10,605 bases of DNA, from positions 1-10,605 of the forward strand of contig CALLNA010000180.1 of the NCBI GenBank assembly GCA_938005655.1, read 5' to 3'. The position numbers and the translations under genes were made by a program. The notes beneath the pieces are model-generated. The model saw nothing but the letters and a program-made list of their open reading frames with translations, was not told the origin of the DNA and made no database searches. Origin of the DNA: an uncultured Novosphingobium sp. Its GTDB lineage: Bacteria > Pseudomonadota > Alphaproteobacteria > Sphingomonadales > Sphingomonadaceae. Shown in pieces: positions 1 to 7,049 of the stretch; position 1 is the first letter of the stretch, and each line of letters opens with the position of its first letter.

Positions 1-20
1 CGCCTTCGCCGCAATCCCGC

Positions 21-26
21 TATAAC
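21..26 (+). promoter_or_regulatory. Possible -10 box just before the first AraC gene
   Basis: TATAAC matches the -10 consensus TATAAT at five of six positions and ends 5 bases before the first ATG (32) and 8 bases before the second (35). No Shine-Dalgarno sequence lies between them. If it is real, transcription would start at or near the start codon and give a leaderless mRNA. The matching -35 box would fall at or before the window's left edge, so it cannot be checked here. Confidence 0.3.
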
Positions 27-31
27 GGCGC

Positions 32-805
32 ATGATGTCGCGAATCCGGCGCAGCGTGGCCGACGAGCCCTTTCTGCTGATCCGCACGGCGGCGAGCGAC
101 CATCATGCCGGCGAGGCGATCCCGCCGCATGCGCATGACTGGCACCAGCTGGTCCATGCCGCTGCCGGGATGATGGAGATCTGGACCGAGCGGGGTTCGT
201 GGATCGCGCCCAGCGGCCGGGCGGTGTGGGTGCCGGCGGGCGTGCGGCACGGCATCCGCTTTGCCGCGGCGAGCACGCTCCGCACCCTCTATCTCCAGCC
301 GGAATGGGCGCAGGGGCTGCCGCGCGACTGCGTGGCCGTCACGGTGTCGCCGCTGCTGCGCGAGCTGGTGCTGCGGGCCGTGGCCTGGGGGATGCTCGAC
401 GGCCGCCGCCCCGCCGAAGCGGCAGTGGCGCTGCTGGTCCGCGAGGAATTCCGGCGCTCCGATACGCCGCCCTTCGATCTGCCCGAGCCGGCCAGCCAGG
501 CGATGCGGCGCGCCGCCGATCTGGCCCGCAGGGGCAGGCGCGGGCCGGAGATCGCGACGGCGACCGGCATGAGCCTGCGCGCGCTCGAGCGCCGCTTCCG
601 ATCGGAAACCGGCCTGAGCCTGGGCCGCTGGCGCCGCCATGCGCTGCTGCTGGCCGCGATGGAACGGCTTGGCGCGGGCGAGCCGGTCAAGTCGGTTGCC
701 GCCCATGCCGGTTTCGCCACGCCCAGCGCCTTCGTCGCCGCCTTCCGCGCCGCATTCGGCGAGACGCCGGGATGCTATTTCAGCCTGCCGCCCGCGCGTT
801 CCTGA
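32..805 (+). CDS. AraC-family transcriptional regulator with N-terminal cupin domain
   Basis: A cytoplasmic DNA-binding regulator of 257 residues, the usual length for cupin-type AraC proteins. Residues about 29-89 form the small-molecule-sensing cupin: it has the PPHAHDWHQL histidine motif, a turn near WVPAGVRHG, and a following beta strand. The C-terminal part carries the two helix-turn-helix units: about 172-193 (EIATATGMSLRALERRF) and about 219-241 (VKSVAAHAGFATPSAFVAAF). It ends with the family signature GETPGCYF. Two adjacent ATGs (32 and 35) are possible starts, and neither has a clear ribosome binding site; a TATAAC box just upstream suggests leaderless expression. The last 26 bases overlap the convergent FMN reductase gene. 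Regulators of this type often control a nearby gene, so the flavoprotein is a possible target, but this is inference. The ligand is unknown. Confidence 0.9.
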   Translation: MMSRIRRSVADEPFLLIRTAASDHHAGEAIPPHAHDWHQLVHAAAGMMEIWTERGSWIAPSGRAVWVPAGVRHGIRFAAASTLRTLYLQPEWAQGLPRDCVAVTVSPLLRELVLRAVAWGMLDGRRPAEAAVALLVREEFRRSDTPPFDLPEPASQAMRRAADLARRGRRGPEIATATGMSLRALERRFRSETGLSLGRWRRHALLLAAMERLGAGEPVKSVAAHAGFATPSAFVAAFRAAFGETPGCYFSLPPARS

Positions 806-1355
806 GCGCCGTGCCCCACCAGGCCAGCTCGTCGAACAGATGGTTCAGCCGTGCGCCTTCGCGCGTGTCCGCGGCGAAGCGGCCGCCCTCGCGCCGGTTC
901 CACACGCCCTGCAGGTGGAGCGCCCCTTCCAGCGGCGCCATCTGCAGCTCGCGCGAGACCATGGTGAGCTGCTCCACCGCACGCGCGCCGCCCATGCCGC
1001 CATAGGCGACGAAGGCCACCGGCTTGCGGTTCCATTCGGCATAGACGGTGTCGAGCGCGTTCTTGAGCACCGCGGGGATGCCGTGATTATATTCGGGCGC
1101 GATCAGGATGAAGCCGTCGGCGCTCGCCACCTTCTCGCCCCAGGCGATCTGCTTGGCGTCGGCATAGTCGCCCGCCGCGGGCGGCTTGGGATGAGGATAG
1201 AAGGGCAGGTCCCATTGCTTCAGGTCGATCAGCTCGCAGTCGAGATCGTCGCGATCCGCATCCGCCGCGCCCATCACCCAGTTGCCGATCGGCTCCGCCA
1301 CCCGTCCCTCGCGGACAGATCCGAGGATGACGAGGATCTTCAGCTTTTGCGTCAT
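780..1355 (-). CDS. NADPH-dependent FMN reductase family flavoprotein
   Basis: A 191-residue flavodoxin-fold oxidoreductase expected to bind FMN and use NAD(P)H to reduce flavin, quinones, azo compounds or metal ions in the cytoplasm. Family hallmarks are visible: the N-terminal phosphate-binding loop GSVREGR (12-18) after strand KILVILG, the PEYNHGIPAVLKNALD motif (87-102), and a second flavin-contact loop YGGMGGARA (118-126). Length fits the family. The ATG at 1355 is chosen because MTQKLK begins the first beta strand and GAAGGGAAG lies just upstream; the open frame extends further 5' but without homology-like sequence. Its stop lies inside the end of the convergent AraC gene (26-base overlap). 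The substrate cannot be told from the sequence; quinone or chromate reductases of the ChrR/AzoR-like type are alternatives. Confidence 0.9.
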   Translation of the reverse strand: MTQKLKILVILGSVREGRVAEPIGNWVMGAADADRDDLDCELIDLKQWDLPFYPHPKPPAAGDYADAKQIAWGEKVASADGFILIAPEYNHGIPAVLKNALDTVYAEWNRKPVAFVAYGGMGGARAVEQLTMVSRELQMAPLEGALHLQGVWNRREGGRFAADTREGARLNHLFDELAWWGTALRNARAAG

Positions 1356-1667
1356 TGTCTTCCCTTCGTGCATGCCGCGCTGCCCGGCGCGGCGCCTTTG
1401 CGGTTCAGGATGGCCGATGCGCGCGCGTGCTCCAACCACCCATTTGGCGCCCCCTTCCGGCGATCGCCGCCCGCGCCCGGCGCGCCGCCGCCGTCGCGCG
1501 CGATGGGGCAGGGGGCCTTGCGACCCTCCGCTGCCGGTCGCTCCCGCCCGGGCGCGGGGAGAGGCAACGGAGTCAATGCCTTCGTCCGGCGGGCTGCCGA
1601 ATCACCGGGCTTCCCGCAACGCACAAATTGCTGTACGGGCCCGCCAACTTCTTTCCAGGAAAGCACC
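1356..1667. other. 312-base divergent intergenic region before typA
   Basis: This gap separates the leftward flavoprotein gene from rightward typA and should hold both promoters. It is very GC-rich. I could not identify a convincing -35/-10 pair in either direction. It contains a perfect 12-base palindrome CGGCGATCGCCG at 1458-1469 and an imperfect short hairpin, CTCCCGC (1541-1547) against GCGGGGAG (1554-1561). The typA ribosome binding site AGGA is at 1657-1660, 7 bases before its ATG. No small gene with coding character was found here; the open frames across it are by-products of GC bias. Confidence 0.6.
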
Positions 1668-3506
<1,839 letters not shown>

Positions 3507-3515
3507 GCCGCCTGG

Positions 3516-3543
3516 GCGGGCCATTGCGTTCACAATGGCCCGC
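3516..3543 (+). terminator. Stem-loop after typA
   Basis: GCGGGCCATTG and CAATGGCCCGC form a perfect 11-bp stem with a 6-base loop, starting 10 bases after the typA stop codon. There is no run of T after it, so it is either a U-poor intrinsic terminator, as often seen in GC-rich alphaproteobacteria, or an mRNA 3'-end stabiliser. Confidence 0.6.
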
Positions 3544-3546
3544 AGA

Positions 3547-3591
3547 AAGCTGAACAATGGATAACCGGGCCGTGCCGGGCGCGTTCAGCTT
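3547..3591. repeat. 9-base inverted repeat between typA and the first exported protein
   Basis: AAGCTGAAC (3547-3555) is repeated in inverted form as GTTCAGCTT (3583-3591), with 27 bases between. It could be a regulator binding site, a long-loop hairpin, or part of the typA 3' region. It lies 82 bases upstream of the next start codon, in the region expected to hold that gene's promoter. The core GTTCAGC recurs once upstream of the second exported protein (4140-4146). Confidence 0.4.
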
Positions 3592-3673
3592 GGCAGGCCT
3601 AAACATGAACTCAAGCGGCGAATCGGTACGGGCATGGGGCCCGGAAGGAGCCCGCCGCGTGGGAACCTGATCC

Positions 3674-4054
3674 ATGAACATCCTCAAGAAGGCCACGCTT
3701 GCCACCGTCCTCGGCGCGACCGCGCTGACCGCCGTCGCCACTCCGGCCATGGCCCGCCCCTACGACCGCCACCGTTCGGACACGGCCGGCGCCGCGGTCG
3801 CGGGCGGGATCATCGGCCTGGCGCTGGGGGCGATGATCGCTTCGAGCGCGAACGACCGCTACGACCGTTACGACGACTACCGCTATCGCTACGCCGATCG
3901 CGGCTGGACCTGGCGCGACGGCTATTACTGGGACGGCGACGGCCGCCGGTTCTATCGCGACGGCCGCCCCTTCGGCGACTACCGCTTCGACCGCCGCGGC
4001 CCCGGCGACGGCTATCCCGGCTACGGCGGCTATCGCGGCCACTACGGCTACTGA
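3674..4054 (+). CDS. Small exported Tyr/Arg/Gly-rich protein (first of a tandem pair)
   Basis: A 126-residue protein of unknown function. Residues 1-27 form a signal peptide: positive MNILKK, a hydrophobic core, and a TPAMA cleavage site, so the mature protein should be periplasmic or on the cell surface. Residues 38-57 are a glycine/alanine-rich hydrophobic stretch (AAVAGGIIGLALGAMIAS) that resembles a glycine-zipper membrane segment. The tail (about 60-126) is rich in Asp, Arg, Tyr and Gly with an aromatic block GWTWRDGYYWDGDGRRFYRD and a GY-repeat end. It has no cysteine. Signal site and hydrophobic segment coincide in position with those of the protein at 4230, so the two are probably paralogues. 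The ATG gives a normal signal peptide; the nearest good ribosome binding sequence (GGAAGGAG, 3643-3650) is unusually far, 23 bases upstream. Similar proteins are common as hypothetical proteins in sphingomonads; resemblance to RcnB-like periplasmic proteins is only general. Confidence 0.8.
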   Translation: MNILKKATLATVLGATALTAVATPAMARPYDRHRSDTAGAAVAGGIIGLALGAMIASSANDRYDRYDDYRYRYADRGWTWRDGYYWDGDGRRFYRDGRPFGDYRFDRRGPGDGYPGYGGYRGHYGY

Positions 4055-4076
4055 AAACCCCTGGTGCGAGGGGCGC

Positions 4077-4108
4077 GCGGGCGTCCGCTCATCGAAGCGG
4101 GCGCCCGC
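4077..4108 (+). terminator. Hairpin terminator after the first exported protein
   Basis: Positions 4077-4089 pair with 4096-4108 around the loop CATCGA, giving a 13-bp stem with a single G-U wobble. It lies 22 bases after the stop codon. A smaller hairpin, CCCCT (4058-4062) with AGGGG (4069-4073), precedes it. The 3' half also sits inside a perfect 20-base palindrome (4093-4112), so a competing fold is possible. There is no T-run beyond TTCGTCGT. Confidence 0.6.
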
Positions 4109-4229
4109 TTCGTCGTAGGTGTATCATAATTAACACCCGGTTCAGCGCCTCGGGCGTTTCATCTTCCAGTCCTTGCCCGAATCGTCTCCATTCTGGAGCA
4201 ATCACCGGGTCAGCACGGGGAGAAAAACC

Positions 4230-4550
4230 ATGTTTGGACTTGTGAAGAAGGCGGCCCTGGGCGCAGCCCTCGCCGCAACTGCCATGGCCGTATCGAGCCC
4301 GGCCCAGGCACGCGACCGCTGGCACCGCGGCGACGACCGCGCGGCCGTCGCGGTGGGTGCCGGCGTGCTCGGCCTGGCGCTGGGCGCGGCGATCACCTCG
4401 GACCATCGCGATCGGTACTACTACGACCGCTATTACTACCGGCCCTATCCGCGTTATCGCAGCTACTACTATTACGGCCCACCGCCGCGGTACTACCGCT
4501 ACGACCGGCCGATGTGGCGCGACCGCTACTATCGCTATCGCCGCTGGTAA
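4230..4550 (+). CDS. Small exported Tyr/Arg-rich protein (second of a tandem pair)
   Basis: A 106-residue protein of unknown function. The signal peptide spans residues 1-27 (MFGLVKK, hydrophobic core, SSPAQA cleavage site). Residues 38-56 form a Gly/Ala-rich hydrophobic segment with GLALGA at 48-53, exactly the residue numbers of the same motif in the preceding protein. The tail 60-106 is extreme: by count 18 Tyr and 14 Arg in 47 residues, with YYY, YYYY and PPP runs and no cysteine. The mature protein should be exported, strongly basic and low in complexity. The start at 4230 is supported by GGGGAG at 4217-4222 and by the signal peptide. The 175-base gap upstream, with a terminator, argues for its own promoter. 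A strong intrinsic terminator follows at 4576. Function could involve the envelope or binding to an acidic polymer, but nothing in the sequence proves it. Confidence 0.8.
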   Translation: MFGLVKKAALGAALAATAMAVSSPAQARDRWHRGDDRAAVAVGAGVLGLALGAAITSDHRDRYYYDRYYYRPYPRYRSYYYYGPPPRYYRYDRPMWRDRYYRYRRW

Positions 4551-4575
4551 TCCCACGCATAGCGACGGAAGAAAG

Positions 4576-4604
4576 GCCCCTCCCCTTGCGGAGGGGCTTT
4601 TTTT
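4576..4604 (+). terminator. Intrinsic terminator after the second exported protein
   Basis: GCCCCTCC (4576-4583) pairs with GGAGGGGC (4590-4597) around a 6-base loop, followed directly by seven T residues (4598-4604). This is a textbook Rho-independent terminator, 26 bases after the stop codon and only 37 bases before the glycosyltransferase start. Confidence 0.9.
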
Positions 4605-4641
4605 GGTTCCCGAAAGCCGCGCAGGCGCTAAAGGCCGGGCC

Positions 4642-5790
4642 ATGACCCCCGCCGATCTCCGCATCGCGCTGTTCAGCGGCAACTACAACTACGTCCGCGA
4701 CGGCGCGAACCAGGCGCTCAACCGCCTGGTCGGCTACCTGCTGCGCCAGGGCGCGCAGGTCCGCGTCTATTCGCCCGTCGTCGAGCATCCGGCCTTCCCC
4801 GCGACCGGCGACCTCGTCGGCGTGCCCTCGCTCGCCATGCCCTTCGGGCGCGGCGAGTACCGCTTCCCCGCCGCGCTCTCGCCGCGGGTGCGGCGCGACC
4901 TCGCGCAGTTCGCGCCCAACGTGCTCCACGTCTCCTCGCCCGATCCCGTCGGCCATCGCGCCGTTACCTGGGGCCGCAAGCGCAAGCTGCCGATCCTCGC
5001 CTCGGTCCACACCCGGTTCGAGACCTACCCGCGCTATTACAACATGGCCTTCCTCGAGCCGGTGTTCGAGGCGCTGCTGCGCCGCTTCTACCGCCGCTGC
5101 GACGCGCTGGTCGCGCCGTCGGAATCGATGGCCCAGGTGCTGCGCGAGCAGCGGATGAACTACGACGTCTCGATCTGGTCGCGCGGGGTGGACCGCGAGA
5201 TCTTCGATCCCGCCAAGCGCGACCTCGCCTGGCGGCGCGCCCTGGGCATCGCCGACGACGAGATCGCGATCGGCTTCCTCGGCCGCCTGGTGATGGAAAA
5301 GGGCCTCGACGTCTTCTCCGACACGATCGACGAGTTGCACCGTCGCGGCATCGCCCACAGGGTCCTGGTGATCGGCGAGGGCCCGGCGCGCGACTGGTTC
5401 GAGGCGCGGCTGCCGAACGCCGTCTTCGCCGGCTTCCAGGGCGGCGCCGACCTCGGCCGCGCGGTCGCCAGCATGGACGTGCTGTTCAACCCCTCCGTCA
5501 CCGAGACCTTCGGCAACGTCACGCTGGAGGCGATGGCCTGCGGCGTGCCCGTGGTCGCGGCCGAGGCGACCGGCAGCGAGAGCCTGGTCGACGACCATGT
5601 CTCGGGCCGGCTGGTCCGCCCCGGCGCGATCCACCACTTCGCCGAGGCGCTGCGCTGCTACGTCGAGGAAGCCGACACCCGCGCCCACCACGGCGCGGCC
5701 GGCGAACTGCGCAGCCGCGAGTTCTCGTGGGACGCGATCAACAAGGCGGTGGCCGATACCTACCTGCGGCTGATCCGGCAGAAGGGGTAA
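4642..5790 (+). CDS. GT4-family glycosyltransferase (GT-B fold)
   Basis: A 382-residue cytoplasmic or membrane-associated enzyme that transfers a sugar from a nucleotide donor with retention of configuration. The N-terminal acceptor domain opens with RIALFSGNYNYVRDGANQALNRL (7-29 region), typical of the MgtA/SqdX-like branch of GT4, and carries HTRFETYPRYY (123-133). The C-terminal donor domain has GFLGRLVMEKGLDVF (211-225), VLVIGEGPAR (241-250) and the EX7E pair E288 and E296 in the segment SVTETFGNVTLEAMACGVPVV. The ATG at 4642 begins this conserved region; only a weak AAAGG precedes it. Relatives act on diacylglycerol or other lipids (mannosyl or sulfoquinovosyl transfer), so glycolipid synthesis is a reasonable guess, but donor and acceptor cannot be read from sequence. 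It has no partner glycan genes here. Confidence 0.9.
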   Translation: MTPADLRIALFSGNYNYVRDGANQALNRLVGYLLRQGAQVRVYSPVVEHPAFPATGDLVGVPSLAMPFGRGEYRFPAALSPRVRRDLAQFAPNVLHVSSPDPVGHRAVTWGRKRKLPILASVHTRFETYPRYYNMAFLEPVFEALLRRFYRRCDALVAPSESMAQVLREQRMNYDVSIWSRGVDREIFDPAKRDLAWRRALGIADDEIAIGFLGRLVMEKGLDVFSDTIDELHRRGIAHRVLVIGEGPARDWFEARLPNAVFAGFQGGADLGRAVASMDVLFNPSVTETFGNVTLEAMACGVPVVAAEATGSESLVDDHVSGRLVRPGAIHHFAEALRCYVEEADTRAHHGAAGELRSREFSWDAINKAVADTYLRLIRQKG

Positions 5791-5861
5791 CGCAGCCCCT
5801 TCCCCGTCAGAGGGGATCATGCAGTTTGCAAATCGGACCGAGCGGACGTTCCCACTCCCTT

Positions 5862-5950
5862 CGTCACCCCGGACTTGATCCGGGGTCCCGCTTTCCTTTT
5901 CCGGCGTCGCGCACGAAGTAGCGGGGCTCCGGATCAAGTCCGGGGCGACG
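5862..5950. repeat. Extragenic inverted-repeat element (REP/BIME-like)
   Basis: Two 30-base arms, 5862-5891 and 5921-5950, are inverted copies matching at 27 of 30 positions, with a 29-base spacer. Each arm contains CCCCGGACTTGATCCGG, itself an imperfect palindrome. This GTCACCCCGGACTTGATCC motif is a familiar dispersed extragenic repeat in sphingomonads and other alphaproteobacteria. It lies between the convergent glycosyltransferase and DUF2218 genes, where it could act as a bidirectional transcript end. No gene is seen in 5791-5988. Confidence 0.85.
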
Positions 5951-5988
5951 AGGTTCGGGATGGCCTTCCGCTTCCCACCCCATCCCGG

Positions 5989-6318
5989 TCATTCGTCCGG
6001 CGCATCCCGCCAGTCGAAGGCCAGCGGCGCCTCGCGGAAGGCGAAGCGGTCGAGGTGGCGCGCCACCACGCCCTTCATCCCTTCGAGCTGGGCGGGCTCG
6101 CTGGCCTCGATCCGGCAGACCAGCACATCGGGCTCGGCGGCCATGACCAGCCGGGCATCGCCCTGCCAGGACGCGCCGCGCGCGTCGCGGGGGAAAACGA
6201 CGCTCCCCCGCTCCGGCGTGAACTCGACCGCCAGGTTGTGCCCCCAGTGCTTGCAGAGCTGCTGGAGATAGCGGCTGGCGTGCCCGGTCGGCACGCGGGC
6301 TTCGGAGACGGCGCTCAC
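5989..6318 (-). CDS. DUF2218 domain protein
   Basis: A 109-residue protein made of a single DUF2218 domain, function unknown. The family signature is clear at the start: ARVPTGHASRYLQQLCKHWGHNLAVEF (from residue 7), followed by a strand pair around GSVVFP and a LVCRIEASEP segment, then VVARHLDRFAFRE. There is no signal peptide or membrane segment, so it is cytoplasmic. The start is GTG at 6318, because the first in-frame ATG is far inside the domain. The GTG overlaps the TGA of the PadR gene as GTGA, which points to translational coupling. Its pairing with a PadR regulator suggests it is a controlled output of that regulator. Cys22, His24 and His27 (CKHWGH) could bind metal, but this is speculation. 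Confidence 0.88.
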   Translation of the reverse strand: MSAVSEARVPTGHASRYLQQLCKHWGHNLAVEFTPERGSVVFPRDARGASWQGDARLVMAAEPDVLVCRIEASEPAQLEGMKGVVARHLDRFAFREAPLAFDWRDAPDE

Positions 6319-6941
6319 AGCCGCTCGATCCGCTTGGCCGCCTCGTCGAGGATGTCGACGATCGCGTTCTGCCGCTCGGCCGAGGGCTCCTCGTGCTTGG
6401 TCTGGCGCAGCACCATCATCAGGTTGCCCAGCGCGCGGGCGACCTGCGGCGGCGGACCGCGACGGCGGCCCTCGCCGTGCTCGGCCAGGCGGGCGAGGAT
6501 GCGCTCGACCTCGGCGGCCCTCTCGGCCAGCTCGCCGCGGCCCTGGTCGGTGATGGCGAAGGCCTTGCGCGACCCTTCCCCTTCACTCTCCGTCACGGCG
6601 CCTTCGTCGGCGAGCAGCGACAGGGTCGGATAGACGACGCCCGGGCTCGGGGCATAGGCGCCCTGGGTCAGTTCCTCGATCGCCTTGATGAGCTGGTAGC
6701 CGTGGCGCGGCTCGTCGGCGATCAGCTTGAGCAGGACGAGCCGCAGCTCCCCGCTGCCAAACATCCGCCCGCGACCGCCACGGCCGCGTCGGCTGCCGCC
6801 GTCCTCGCCCCAGTCGCCGAAGCCGTCCCCGAAGGGTCCGCCCCAACCGCCGCCGAAACGGGCGGCCTTGAGCATCGCCAGCTTGGCCATGCCATGTTCG
6901 TGGCGACCGTGAGGACGCCGGTGATTTCGATCCATGCGCAT
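6315..6941 (-). CDS. PadR-family transcriptional regulator
   Basis: A 208-residue cytoplasmic repressor-type protein. Residues 1-63 are an unusual low-complexity extension, His/Arg-rich (HRRPHGRHEHG) then Gly/Arg/Asp-rich. The PadR winged helix follows at about 65-140: LRLVLLKLIADEPRHGYQLIKAIEE, the SPGVVYPTLSLLADEGAV recognition-helix region, and RKAFAITDQGRGEL as the wing. The helical C-terminal dimerisation arm runs to residue 208. The ATG at 6941 is chosen because AAGGAG lies 10-11 bases upstream; a second ATG two codons later is less well spaced, and the longer open frame upstream crosses the presumed promoter. It is the first gene of an operon with DUF2218. A perfect palindrome over its -10 box suggests autorepression. 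The inducer is unknown; the histidines may hint at metal or haem sensing, but this is unproven. Confidence 0.9.
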   Translation of the reverse strand: MRMDRNHRRPHGRHEHGMAKLAMLKAARFGGGWGGPFGDGFGDWGEDGGSRRGRGGRGRMFGSGELRLVLLKLIADEPRHGYQLIKAIEELTQGAYAPSPGVVYPTLSLLADEGAVTESEGEGSRKAFAITDQGRGELAERAAEVERILARLAEHGEGRRRGPPPQVARALGNLMMVLRQTKHEEPSAERQNAIVDILDEAAKRIERL

Positions 6942-6977
6942 TTTGCGCTTACTCCTTCGATCTAGTTTCGATGGCTC

Positions 6978-6991
6978 TAAGATATATCTTA
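6978..6991. promoter_or_regulatory. Perfect 14-base palindrome, likely PadR operator
   Basis: TAAGATATATCTTA is its own reverse complement and stands out as AT-rich in a GC-rich region. It lies 37 bases upstream of the padR ATG and overlaps the candidate -10 box. PadR proteins commonly bind palindromes in their own promoters and repress them, so binding by the adjacent PadR protein is the simplest reading. It is also 59 bases from the rarA start codon. Confidence 0.65.
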
Positions 6992-7006
6992 TAAATATCC
7001 TGGCAA
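6979..7006 (-). promoter_or_regulatory. Candidate promoter of the PadR-DUF2218 operon
   Basis: On the minus strand TTGCCA (7006-7001) and TATCTT (6984-6979) are spaced by 16 bases and resemble sigma-70 -35 and -10 boxes (5 of 6 and 4 of 6 matches). The predicted start, near 6972, would give a leader of about 30 bases that includes the AAGGAG ribosome binding site. Confidence 0.45.
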
Positions 7007-7049
7007 GCCCCTCATGCAAATTTTTTCGAAGTGCCTATCTTGCCCCGCG

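Noticed and set aside
1458..1469. CGGCGATCGCCG palindrome as an operator
   Set aside because: Short GC-rich palindromes of this type are frequent in such genomes, and nothing else supports a binding site.
639..1667. In-frame 5' extension of typA by 343 codons
   Set aside because: It runs antisense to the FMN reductase gene, and the canonical TypA N-terminus with a ribosome binding site begins at 1668.
5796..5816. Short hairpin after the glycosyltransferase stop (TCCCC/GGGGA)
   Set aside because: Only a 5-bp stem with alternative registers and no T-run; not enough to call a terminator.
4393..5937. 514-codon minus-strand frame opposite the glycosyltransferase
   Set aside because: Low-complexity shadow sequence running over a clear enzyme gene, a terminator and an extragenic repeat.
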